64,000 nt of DNA from an uncultured Pseudomonadales bacterium (lineage in GTDB: Bacteria; Pseudomonadota; Gammaproteobacteria; Pseudomonadales; Cellvibrionaceae). Location of the stretch: the NCBI GenBank assembly GCA_947487765.1, contig CANKXO010000003.1, forward strand, positions 372,001-436,000, read 5' to 3'. Both the position numbers and the translations under genes were made by a program. The notes under the pieces are model-generated. The model was not told where the DNA came from, ran no database searches, and was given only the letters and a program-made list of their open reading frames with translations. Positions 43,987 through 50,744 of the stretch are shown in pieces. The stretch's first letter is position 1, and the number at the start of each line of letters is the position of its first letter.

Positions 43987-44493
43987 TTTTCCCATATTAT
44001 TTAAAAATGTATCAACCTCTTTTGGAGACTTTAAGATATAAACTTTTGTGGTATCACTCAATTTCTCAAGGTTTTGAAGAATATTTGGTTTTTTAGTTTT
44101 AGGGTATTCATAGATCCATTTAATAAAATCTAAGTCTAACTGCTCATTACACCCCTTTGCCATATCGGGTCTAGATCTACCGTAATATTTTATATAGCGA
44201 TATACTGCACGATATAAGCAAAAAAACCGATTAAAATCTAAAAATATCACTGTATCACTGGCATCCAGTCTAATCTGCATGGTGCCTCCGTAATTTCCAT
44301 CCATAATCCATTCTGGCCCTTTACACAGTTTTTGCTGTATTCCGATCCATTCAGAGCGCTCTGTTTCAACCCAACCTGGTTTCCAAAAAATGGAATCTAG
44401 ATGGTAGAGAGGAATATTGAGTTTAGATGATAACCTTTTAGCGAGAGTAGATTTGCCTGCGCCTCCCGAACCGATTATTGATATCTTTTTCAT
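43981..44493 (-). CDS. Cassette: P-loop nucleotide kinase-like protein (DNA topology modulation/FlaR type)
   Basis: 170 residues. Walker A IIGSGGAGKSTLAKRL at the start, LYHLDSIFWKPGWVE, EWIMDGNYGGTMQIRLDASD and FLDFNRFFCLYRAVYRY match the adenylate-kinase-like FlaR family. Substrate unknown. Its stop codon is inside the attC. Confidence 0.85.
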   Translation of the reverse strand: MKKISIIGSGGAGKSTLAKRLSSKLNIPLYHLDSIFWKPGWVETERSEWIGIQQKLCKGPEWIMDGNYGGTMQIRLDASDTVIFLDFNRFFCLYRAVYRYIKYYGRSRPDMAKGCNEQLDLDFIKWIYEYPKTKKPNILQNLEKLSDTTKVYILKSPKEVDTFLNNMGKS

Positions 44494-44534
44494 TTCATAG
44501 AAACCAATGCTATTCTAAGCGCAGTTTTGTAATT

Positions 44535-44581
44535 TAAGGGGACAATGACAAATAATAACGATAAAGATTTCTATTTGTCAC
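44535..44581. repeat. Inverted repeat that is not an attC
   Basis: AAGGGGACAATGACAAATA and TATTTGTCACCGCCCCTT form a long imperfect hairpin with a 17-base loop, at the place where the attC of the next cassette is expected. It resembles REP-like palindromes spread by TnpA-REP (RAYT) transposases in marine bacteria; no such transposase is in the window. Confidence 0.5.
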
Positions 44582-44595
44582 CGCCCCTTTTTATT

Positions 44596-44982
44596 TTATG
44601 AATTCCCTCTTTCCCAAATTAGAAAACGACCGTTATCAGTTGACCCCATAGCCTCTATAAGCGCCTCATTGTTAAAACCAGAGAGACGTTTTTGCATTGC
44701 TTCTAATAGCTTATTTTCTCCCGCTGCGCCCTGAGGAATTATGCACCCAGAAGACATATCTTTTGTAAGTAACAACCAAAAGACATCTGGCACAAAGGGG
44801 CCTTCGTCTGTCGTTTCAATCAGCACAGCATCAAGTTTATTCCAAGTTATTGATTCATCCTTTTCTTTTGGCTTCTGACAAAGTATATTTTCATCATCAA
44901 ATGTGACAATAACAGAAGCCTCCGATTGTAATACCCTATCTTTATTATTCTTTTTACTAAAAAGCTTCCTAAAAAACTCTAT
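44596..44982 (-). CDS. Cassette: conserved hypothetical protein, start codon unclear
   Basis: Up to 128 residues. The only normal start in frame is GTG at 44826, which would drop the first 52 residues, but codons upstream stay in frame and look coded: EFFRKLFSKKNNKD, EASVIVTFDDENILCQKP, KDESITWNKLDAVLIETTDE. Together with GPFVPDVFWLL, SGCIIPQGAAGENKLLEAM and NDNGR-like FLIWER this is a known uncharacterised family of about 110-125 residues. The frame begins at ATA (44980-44982); an ATG nearby (MSVINK) is in another frame. Either a non-standard start or a frameshift near the start is present. Confidence 0.65.
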   Translation of the reverse strand: MEFFRKLFSKKNNKDRVLQSEASVIVTFDDENILCQKPKEKDESITWNKLDAVLIETTDEGPFVPDVFWLLLTKDMSSGCIIPQGAAGENKLLEAMQKRLSGFNNEALIEAMGSTDNGRFLIWERGNS

Positions 44983-44997
44983 TTATTGATAACACTC

Positions 44998-45055
44998 ATA
45001 ACGCCGCCAGCAGGGTAGTAGCTTTTCAACATCCCTCTGGCTGGCTTTGTTAGCT
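44998..45055 (-). repeat. attC
   Basis: TAACGCCGCCAGCAGGG ... CCCTCTGGCTGGC ... TTGTTAGCT: 58 bases with a textbook stem. Very like the site at 48159. Confidence 0.92.
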
Positions 45056-45103
45056 GATATTCTCAAACCTTATAATAATATTTTATTAAATGCCTAATGT
45101 TGC

Positions 45104-45457
45104 TCATAATATTGATGTATAGCGAACCACGCATAAGCCATTAAATTTATTTGCCGGTGTCGAATCAACATGAACTTCTACACTTTTTCCACTCATGTAA
45201 GCAGCTAAGAGCATCGAGTAGATATTCTTTTCCTCGTTAGCTATAGCAAAATACGCCAGTGCTCCCTTTCCTAAGTTTGCCTTTGTGCAATCCAAGACAT
45301 CTGTTACACCATTCAATTGTACTATAGTGAAACTTCCCGCCGATCCTACGGATTTATTATGAGCTCTCATTAGGGCAATATCCCCTGAAACCAATTCTAC
45401 TTGTGCCAATACGCTTGTTGAAATTAATAAAAAGATTATTAACGTTAAAAATTTCAT
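45104..45457 (-). CDS. Cassette: secreted small protein, family A
   Basis: 117 residues with a signal peptide cut after VLA. C-terminal pattern: a Cys (VLDCTKA), YSMLLAAYMSGKSVEVHVDS and a second Cys near the end (GLCVVRY). The same layout recurs in the cassettes at 48218 and 48652. One disulfide is likely. Function unknown. Confidence 0.8.
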   Translation of the reverse strand: MKFLTLIIFLLISTSVLAQVELVSGDIALMRAHNKSVGSAGSFTIVQLNGVTDVLDCTKANLGKGALAYFAIANEEKNIYSMLLAAYMSGKSVEVHVDSTPANKFNGLCVVRYTSIL

Positions 45458-45492
45458 ATTTCTTAAACTCTCCTAATTGGTGGTTTTTACAG

Positions 45493-45574
45493 CTAACGCC
45501 TCAGTAACGGGCAGCCGGAGCAACGCGTAGGCTGTCCAGCGACGATAGGAGCGAAGTTAACTGATTTGTTATGC
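45493..45574 (-). repeat. attC
   Basis: TAACGCC core, GGCAGCCGGAGC / GGCTGTCC arms, TTGTTATGC core containing the stop of the zinc-ribbon gene. Confidence 0.9.
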
Positions 45575-45910
45575 ATTTTGCTCCAATGTTTGTCCACAAG
45601 CCACACAAAACTTGGCTTGTGGTGTGCGAAATAATTTACCGCACTTTTTACATTTTGGCCCATAGCTACTTCGCCTTAGATAAAACATAACGTCGTAACC
45701 CATATTCTTATAGCCAGTTAATTTTTCAAATTTGGCCACTGCTTCCGGACTACAATTAGCTCTAGCAGTTGGGATGTCACAATTGTGCTCAGCTCGATAT
45801 GCCTTAATTTTTGTAATGGTATCAGTTAACAGTGGACTCAATTGCTCCCATTCAGCTTCGTCTAGCATAGGTAGCTCTTTGCCTACTCTCCAGCAATATT
45901 CAACATTCAT
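45569..45910 (-). CDS. Cassette: zinc-ribbon protein
   Basis: 113 residues. An N-terminal helical part (AEWEQLSPLL, FEKLTGYKNMGYDVMFYLRR) and a C-terminal ribbon CKKCGKLFRTPQAKFCVACG with four Cys. Cytosolic. Function unknown; the pattern is common among uncharacterised cassette proteins. Confidence 0.78.
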   Translation of the reverse strand: MNVEYCWRVGKELPMLDEAEWEQLSPLLTDTITKIKAYRAEHNCDIPTARANCSPEAVAKFEKLTGYKNMGYDVMFYLRRSSYGPKCKKCGKLFRTPQAKFCVACGQTLEQNA

Positions 45911-45923
45911 ATCTTAAGATGCA

Positions 45924-45969
45924 TAACAGTGTGTTTAACAGACCCCATGGTCCGTTAAACACTTTTTAG
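45924..45969 (-). repeat. attC, first of an identical pair
   Basis: A 46-base site with 13-bp arms (GTGTTTAAC-A-GACC / GGTC-C-GTTAAACAC around CCAT). Identical over all 46 bases to the one at 46441-46486. Confidence 0.85.
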
Positions 45970-46421
45970 CAACTCGGTAATGGCTTAGTTTCCATGTATT
46001 CTTTAACTATCATTAGATTCCCTGCTTCATTTGGCTTAATAACCATATAATATCCACTGTCTGTATAGCACTTACCCACCGAATATCGATCTGCCTTAAT
46101 TTTGAAGCCGTCCTCAGTTTTTGTTATGACTACATTTGAAAAGGTATTTTTATCGTTTTTTGCTTTCGCCAATGGCATGACCTTTTTCACTAAACCCTTC
46201 CATTGAAGGCCCGTTAGCTCCATATTCCTTTCTAGCCCATGAGGGTAAACACGATACGCTAATATTTGAGCGCCATCATCATAAAGGTTAACAACAGATG
46301 GATCGAACGTATTTCCTAAGTGAATATACTTGCTAAAAAACTCTTTAGGCTTTTCCTCAGCATTGGCCAATGTAGAGATGAATGAAAATATAACAATTCC
46401 AATTTTTAAAATAAACTTCAC
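45966..46421 (-). CDS. Cassette: secreted protein, unknown function
   Basis: 151 residues with a signal peptide ending at NANA. Contains ERNMELTGLQWKGLVKKVMP and Cys near the end (GKCYTDSGYY, and PSC at the C-terminus). The stop lies in the attC. Not recognised. Confidence 0.72.
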   Translation of the reverse strand: MKFILKIGIVIFSFISTLANAEEKPKEFFSKYIHLGNTFDPSVVNLYDDGAQILAYRVYPHGLERNMELTGLQWKGLVKKVMPLAKAKNDKNTFSNVVITKTEDGFKIKADRYSVGKCYTDSGYYMVIKPNEAGNLMIVKEYMETKPLPSC

Positions 46422-46440
46422 GACTTTCTCCTTTGATTGC

Positions 46441-46486
46441 TAACAGTGTGTTTAACAGACCCCATGGTCCGTTAAACACTTTTTAG
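46441..46486 (-). repeat. attC, second of an identical pair
   Basis: Same 46 bases as 45924-45969; follows the 198-residue lipoprotein cassette. Confidence 0.85.
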
Positions 46487-46504
46487 AAAATCTTAGCCTT
46501 TTAA

Positions 46505-47101
46505 CTAAGATCCATATAATTCTGGATTATCCTCAATGTATTTTTTAATTTTTTTTCTCCAAACTGGTGTTTCATTTCTTGAATCGTCCAGACACACTGG
46601 GTATTTTTTGTGCGTTTTTTCTGGTTGTAAAACTTTGTCATTGATTTGATAAATTTCAAACGTACATGGATTTTTATCATAGTCATGAATGGCAATATAC
46701 TCTTTGCCTGGCTCAGCAGTCAGCCCCGAATGTGCATAGCAAATCTCTGTTTTTACAACTTTATAATCCAACTCGTACCACACTTGTTGCATAAAAATTC
46801 GAAATTCTTCACCATCAGCTGGTATTTGAATCTCAACTGTTGAGACTTCCTCTCCTTTATCTGCATACTTTTTAAACATGCTTACATTATTGAGAATTGC
46901 AATTACCGAGCCATCATCTTCTGAACATTGCCCACCCTCAAGTTTGTCTTTGTACGCATGAACCCAGTAATTTTTATCACTTCCGGTTGTTGAAATGGTT
47001 AGCTTAGCGCTAGACCTATTGTCTAGGTTAGTAATATACGGTGCTGGAGAGGAGCATCCTGAAATTATTATAATTATTGAAATAGCAAAAAAATACTTCA
47101 T
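46505..47101 (-). CDS. Cassette: lipoprotein, unknown function
   Basis: 198 residues with lipobox ISGCSS. Five further Cys; a strand-rich middle (ADGEEFRIFMQQVWYELDYK) and a charged C-terminus. Not recognised. Confidence 0.75.
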   Translation of the reverse strand: MKYFFAISIIIIISGCSSPAPYITNLDNRSSAKLTISTTGSDKNYWVHAYKDKLEGGQCSEDDGSVIAILNNVSMFKKYADKGEEVSTVEIQIPADGEEFRIFMQQVWYELDYKVVKTEICYAHSGLTAEPGKEYIAIHDYDKNPCTFEIYQINDKVLQPEKTHKKYPVCLDDSRNETPVWRKKIKKYIEDNPELYGS

Positions 47102-47116
47102 AACTTATTTTCCTTT

Positions 47117-47183
47117 CTAACGCCCAACACAGCGGGCAATTGAAGCGAAGCGTAAATTGTTCCGCTGGTGTTGTTTGTTAGAG
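47117..47183 (-). repeat. attC
   Basis: TAACGCCCAACACAGCGGGC ... CCGCTGGTGTTG ... TTGTTAGAG; strong stem. Confidence 0.9.
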
Positions 47184-47348
47184 CTATACATCTTCTCGGT
47201 CATTTATTTTTTCAAGGATATTTTGATATATCATAAGGTCGTTTGTTATTTCGACAGAGTCATCAGATTCTGGGTCTAGAATATCTTTGCGCTCAATTAA
47301 ATCTTGCATTGTATTTTTCACAGATGTTCTTATTAATCTTAACTCCAT
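47184..47348 (-). CDS. Cassette: 54-residue acidic protein, possible antitoxin
   Basis: ATG 47348, TAG 47184-47186. MELRLIRTSVKNTMQDLIER then KDILDPESDDSVEITNDLMI, mostly helical and acidic. It starts four bases after the stop of the Tse2-like gene with no attC between, so the two share one cassette. The pairing suggests a toxin-antitoxin unit; there is no direct family match for the small protein. Confidence 0.55.
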   Translation of the reverse strand: MELRLIRTSVKNTMQDLIERKDILDPESDDSVEITNDLMIYQNILEKINDREDV

Positions 47349-47352
47349 AACG

Positions 47353-47772
47353 CTAAACATTATTATTTACCTTTTTATATTGTTTAATGTGGATTGCATG
47401 CCTGTCAGCCCAATCTGACAACTTTCTCTTCCATGTTGATTCATGCATATCGAAAAGAGCCCTGATTGTGTAATGCCCTCTAAACTTACCATCTGTTAAG
47501 TCTTTGGATAAAGTAAATTCTGGTGGGAGTTTTGTGCCTAAGGGGATCACCCACCAATCCTGACCAAATCCGTAATTAGGATTATTAAAAAGGCTTAAAC
47601 CTCCTGTAGTATGGTCAATTAACCCGCTAGCTGAATTGATTTTAACATCATACGTTTGATCTTCTCTCCTTGGTGGCATAGTCCTTAAATAGTCGAATTT
47701 ATGTTTAGTTGGTGTGCCCCCGCGAAAGAGGTCGGCGGGTAATTTTACATAAAACTTGATTGGGGTATGCAT
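47353..47772 (-). CDS. Cassette: Tse2-like (putative ADP-ribosyltransferase-fold) toxin
   Basis: 139 residues from ATG 47772. The frame is open further up to 47865, but that part is translated attC sequence. LPADLFRGGTPTKHKFDYLR, TTGGLSLFNNP, GQDWWVIPLGTKLPPEFTL and GHYTIRALFDMHESTWKRKL follow the order of the Tse2 family (YR, GxS-F, WW-x-LPxGTxxP, HYxIxP..DM). Tse2 proteins stop growth from inside the cell. The call is from pattern memory and needs a profile search. Confidence 0.5.
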   Translation of the reverse strand: MHTPIKFYVKLPADLFRGGTPTKHKFDYLRTMPPRREDQTYDVKINSASGLIDHTTGGLSLFNNPNYGFGQDWWVIPLGTKLPPEFTLSKDLTDGKFRGHYTIRALFDMHESTWKRKLSDWADRHAIHIKQYKKVNNNV

Positions 47773-47809
47773 CTTTGATTTCCTTATTTTGATTGATGAG
47801 TTTGTAGCT

Positions 47810-47889
47810 CTAACGTCGCTGCCAAAGGCGAGCGCCAGCGAGTCCAATGCAACCGAAGGTTGCATGTTTTTGGGCAGCCTTGTTAAGTA
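47810..47889 (-). repeat. attC
   Basis: TAACGTC core, GCTGCC/GGGCAGC arms, CTTGTTAAGT core. Confidence 0.88.
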
Positions 47890-47903
47890 TTATTACTAAA
47901 TCG

Positions 47904-48143
47904 TTATTGTTTTTTTGGTTTGCATACATATAAACCTCCATTTCGCCTTAAAAAATCTAGAATTGCAATATTTCTAAGCTCATCATCGTCGGCACAACCA
48001 TAGTCAACACCATCTGGCCCTTTGTGGCCATATAGCTCTACCCCCTGAAAGATAAACCAAGTTGTTTCTTCTGATTCAGATCTAAGAGATAAGTCTTCTA
48101 TGATTTTCTCGTCGGTCCATACTTTTAATGCTTTCTTTCTCAT
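47904..48143 (-). CDS. Cassette: small protein, unknown function
   Basis: 79 residues from ATG 48143 (AAGG six bases upstream). A conserved-looking core WFIFQGVELYGHKGPDGVDYG. No signal peptide. Not recognised. Confidence 0.68.
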   Translation of the reverse strand: MRKKALKVWTDEKIIEDLSLRSESEETTWFIFQGVELYGHKGPDGVDYGCADDDELRNIAILDFLRRNGGLYVCKPKKQ

Positions 48144-48158
48144 AAACATCCTTGCCAC

Positions 48159-48217
48159 TTAACGCCGCCAGCAGGGGAGCAGCTTTGCAGCTTCCCGCTG
48201 GCTGGCCTTGTTAACTT
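48159..48217 (-). repeat. attC
   Basis: TAACGCCGCCAGCAGGGGAG ... CCCGCTGGCTGGC ... TTGTTAACT, close in sequence to the site at 44998. Confidence 0.92.
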
Positions 48218-48553
48218 TTAGCTAGAAAGGTCAATATAAGCAGCTCGACGGCAGTTTGTATCGCCACTCGATAATGCTGATATTTTCACAGTTTGACTTT
48301 TGGTAGTGTACGCTGTAAGCGCAATTGAAAACGCTCTATTATGTGTTGCCTCATCTGCAGACAAACTTAAGGGAAAGACAATAACAGCACCATTAGCACA
48401 TGGCCCAGTACCCCCTGAAGTCCTAACAAAAAAACTTTTTGAACCATCTGGGGTATTCCCAATGGTAGTTATTTTTACTCCTGAAACTAAATTATCTGCA
48501 CTTACTAGATTTGAAAAGCTAATAAGCATACAAAGCAGAAACAGTTTTTTCAT
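48218..48553 (-). CDS. Cassette: secreted small protein, family A
   Basis: 111 residues with a signal peptide cut after VSA. Cys in TGPCANGAVIVF, the FSIALTAYTTKSQTVKISAL block and a late Cys (TNCRRAA) place it with 45104 and 48652. Function unknown. Confidence 0.78.
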   Translation of the reverse strand: MKKLFLLCMLISFSNLVSADNLVSGVKITTIGNTPDGSKSFFVRTSGGTGPCANGAVIVFPLSLSADEATHNRAFSIALTAYTTKSQTVKISALSSGDTNCRRAAYIDLSS

Positions 48554-48579
48554 TTTTTATCCTTTGTGTATTAATAAAG

Positions 48580-48649
48580 TTAACGCTCGTAACACGGGAA
48601 AATATGAAGCGCAGCGGAATATTTTTCCGTGTGATTACGCTTGTTATAC
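48580..48649 (-). repeat. attC
   Basis: TTAACGCTCGTAACACGGAAAA-type left arm, CCGTGTGATTACGC right arm, TTGTTATAC core. Confidence 0.88.
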
Positions 48650-48651
48650 AT

Positions 48652-48987
48652 TTAGTCGTTAATTACCAAAGTATTAACAAAACACGAGCCTTCGGAGTTT
48701 TTTACAGAATCATCAACGCTCAATTGTATACTTTTACCTGACATTTTTGCTGCTAATGCCATAGAGTAAGCGCGAGAGCCATGATCATTATTAGGGAATC
48801 GAGCAACAACCAAGCCAGACGATAAGGGGCAGGTTCCAGCAGAGGTGAACCCGTTAATTATTATAAAATCCACGTTATCTCTATTTAAGATTATACCCAT
48901 TCTAGATATGGTACCCGTAGCTCTATAGGTGTCTGCAATTGATAGTTGTGAAAATAAAAAAAATATTATTAGTAGTATATGCTTCAT
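48652..48987 (-). CDS. Cassette: secreted small protein, family A
   Basis: 111 residues from ATG 48987, with GGAG six bases upstream; signal peptide cut after SIA. Cys in AGTCPLSSGLVVARF, YSMALAAKMSGKSIQLSVDD and a late Cys (GSCFVNT). Third member of the local family. Confidence 0.8.
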   Translation of the reverse strand: MKHILLIIFFLFSQLSIADTYRATGTISRMGIILNRDNVDFIIINGFTSAGTCPLSSGLVVARFPNNDHGSRAYSMALAAKMSGKSIQLSVDDSVKNSEGSCFVNTLVIND

Positions 48988-49005
48988 TGCATTCTCCATT
49001 TATGT

Positions 49006-49077
49006 ATAACGCCGCAAACACGGGCGCGCGTTAGCGCGTCCAGCCCGCAGGGCGATGCTGCCTTTACTTGTTATGTG
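49006..49077 (-). repeat. attC
   Basis: TAACGCCGCAAACACGGGCG left part, CTTGTTATGT core on the right. Confidence 0.88.
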
Positions 49078-49079
49078 AT

Positions 49080-49376
49080 TTACCATTCAACTAACTTTAA
49101 TTTGCTGGCTGCTATTTTCAGCTCTTCTTTTGTAAGTCCGATGATTGTCTGAAAATCGTTATCATCTAGACCAAACCCTAAACTATGAGCATTTAATGCA
49201 CTAAGGATACCGCCAAGCTCTTGAGCTGTAAGCAAGTTTGGCGAAACTTCTTGAACGACTTCGAGAAGCTTATTCGCCACTGCATCCTGAACAGGGTTCA
49301 CCACAACAATATCGCCAGATTCTTCTAGCTCTTTTATTGCCTTAATCAGGACTTTCTTAACTACAGATTCACTCAT
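49080..49376 (-). CDS. Cassette: small helical protein, unknown function
   Basis: 98 residues, cytosolic, helical: KKVLIKAIKELEESGDIVVV, AQELGGILSALNAHSLGFGL, TIIGLTKEELKIAASKLKL. Not recognised. Confidence 0.72.
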   Translation of the reverse strand: MSESVVKKVLIKAIKELEESGDIVVVNPVQDAVANKLLEVVQEVSPNLLTAQELGGILSALNAHSLGFGLDDNDFQTIIGLTKEELKIAASKLKLVEW

Positions 49377-49390
49377 ACGAATTATTCACA

Positions 49391-49502
49391 TAACGCCACT
49401 GTAATGGGCATTTTTTGTGTAGTGAAGTTTTGCGGTAAAGTGGCGAAGCCACCGCAAAACAGAGCGAAGCAAAAAATGTCCGATTGACAGTTTTGTTAGG
49501 CA
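49391..49502 (-). repeat. Longest attC (112 bases)
   Basis: TAACGCCACTGTAATGGGCA ... long inner stem (TTTTGCGGT / ACCGCAAAA) ... TTGTTAGGC. The size is like the VCR-type sites of Vibrio. Confidence 0.9.
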
Positions 49503-49849
49503 TTATTCTTAACATCGTTAACCATTTCAACAATAGGGTATGCACCTTCTTCGTTACCAAACTCAGACCAATATTCTAGCTGGTTAGGAAATTTTTCATT
49601 TTCGTTTAAAAGTATATCTTTTATGCTCTCAATTTGATCATTTGAGATATAGCCATCAATAATTGCTTCATTTGCTGATTCAAGAATTAGATCTAGTAGT
49701 TCTTCCCACTCCCAAGGGTCGACTGCTTTATTGTTTTTAAAGTATAAAATGAATTCGGCAAGACGCTTCCCATTGGCATTAACAATTCCAAAATCCTGCC
49801 CCGTTTTCATCAGCCCAAGCTCAGATGCTAATTTTTCTTCCCAATCCAT
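49496..49849 (-). CDS. Cassette: acidic protein, unknown function
   Basis: 117 residues, strongly acidic, no signal peptide: WEEKLASELGLMKTGQDFGI, DPWEWEELLDLILESANEAI. The composition and size recall immunity proteins, but there is no toxin partner beside it, so this is only a thought. The stop is within the attC. Confidence 0.7.
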   Translation of the reverse strand: MDWEEKLASELGLMKTGQDFGIVNANGKRLAEFILYFKNNKAVDPWEWEELLDLILESANEAIIDGYISNDQIESIKDILLNENEKFPNQLEYWSEFGNEEGAYPIVEMVNDVKNNA

Positions 49850-49856
49850 ACGATGC

Positions 49857-49951
49857 TTAACGCCACTGTAAGCGGTTGGCGAAGCAGCGCGTAGCCAATC
49901 CGGTGGAGGCCGTCTTTTTGGCCGGAACGAACTTAACAGTTTTGTTATGTT
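49857..49951 (-). repeat. attC
   Basis: TTAACGCCACTGTAAGCGGT ... ACAGTTTTGTTATGT, 95 bases; its outer parts match those of the 49391 site. Confidence 0.9.
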
Positions 49952-50322
49952 TTAAATGCATAGTACCAAAATATTGCTGCCTGAATAATTGAAAAAATGC
50001 CTAAAAAAACTGCTAATTCAGAACTAACAAAGAAGCCTAATAGTAAGGTTAAAATTACTAGTGGCATTAGATAAAAATATATTTTAGGGCTTAAATACTT
50101 ATTTATTAGCCAATTTAAGGGAAAGCCTAAAAATAACCAGCCAATCAAAGAACCCATTAAATACACAATAATTGTCAGAGTGATAAAAAGTGGCCAACCA
50201 CTTACTGCAAAATTTTTAGGTATACCTATTTCATATACTAAATAGCCTGCAAGTGGAATAAAGCCCCACACAATACTTTTAATAGCTGAATCAAGCCAGT
50301 TTTCAAAATTTCTACTCATCAT
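49945..50322 (-). CDS. Cassette: four-span membrane protein (most recent position in the array)
   Basis: 125 residues from ATG 50322 (50331 and 50319 are alternatives; none has a clear ribosome-binding site). Segments at VWGFIPLAGYLVYEIG, LFITLTIIVYLMGSLIGWLF, FYLMPLVILTLLLGFFVSS and LGIFSIIQAAIFWYYAF. Not recognised. Confidence 0.7.
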   Translation of the reverse strand: MMSRNFENWLDSAIKSIVWGFIPLAGYLVYEIGIPKNFAVSGWPLFITLTIIVYLMGSLIGWLFLGFPLNWLINKYLSPKIYFYLMPLVILTLLLGFFVSSELAVFLGIFSIIQAAIFWYYAFKT

Positions 50323-50330
50323 AAGAAACA

Positions 50331-50384
50331 TAACATTTGTATATCACGCCAGCGTGATATCTACCTAAATAAGGTTGTTAAGTA
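50331..50384 (-). repeat. Terminal attC-like site at the array edge
   Basis: TAACA...TGTTAAGT cores around a perfect ATATCACGC-CA-GCGTGATAT hairpin. It could be the last attC or what is left of the insertion (attI) side; it is not followed by a cassette ORF. Confidence 0.5.
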
Positions 50385-50744
50385 TCCATGTTAATTTATT
50401 GTTTTCAATAATAATTTTCTAATTTTTTATAAAACCTCGCCAGTGACAAAGTGACCCGGGTCACTTTGTCACTGGCGCTTGGCGTATTATCTACTCAGGC
50501 ATTTTTATAAGCATTTGATTTAATTAGCTTTTTAAACTACCAAAGGAGAGAAAGTGAGCGCAGCCGGTTTAGCAATTTGACCATTTTTCTGGATTATTTA
50601 AAATAACCCGCATATAGAATTATTTTAACACTGCCCGTTTAACAAAAAATTTACTTTTAGAAACAATAGAGAAATAATGATTTATGCGACAAAAATTAAA
50701 ATATGCGCTGATGGGTTTTAATAAAGAGTATTTAATTTTATTAA
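50385..50744. other. Non-coding stretch between the array and glcF
   Basis: 360 AT-rich bases with no credible ORF on either strand and no recognisable piece of an intI gene. It contains the 40-bp palindrome described separately. Confidence 0.6.
50438..50477. repeat. Perfect 40-bp palindrome
   Basis: Left arm CGCCAGTGACAAAGTGACCC is followed at once by its exact reverse complement, with no spacer and no mismatch. No U-run follows, so it is not a standard terminator. Confidence 0.95.

Larger units (their letters stand above)
40645..50384 (-). mobile_element. Integron gene-cassette array without an integrase (CALIN)
   Basis: Small unrelated ORFs, all on the minus strand, alternate with inverted-repeat sites. 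Read on the minus strand each site starts with a core like GCTAACAA at or just after a stop codon and ends with GGCGTTA just before the next start, which is the attC layout. Several stop codons lie inside the attC. At least 15 clear and three worn sites are listed separately. The attI/intI side should be on the right; no integrase gene is present there within the window. Confidence 0.93.

Noticed and set aside
47773-47865. N-terminal extension of the Tse2-like ORF
   Set aside because: These 31 codons are the attC site read in frame; the ATG at 47772 opens the conserved part.
48300-48662. 120-residue plus-strand ORF opposite the cassettes
   Set aside because: It is antisense to a secreted cassette protein, crosses an attC and has no signal or family pattern.
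40645-50384. CRISPR array
   Set aside because: The repeats are inverted, of unequal length and separated by ORFs of 160-600 bases, so they are attC sites.
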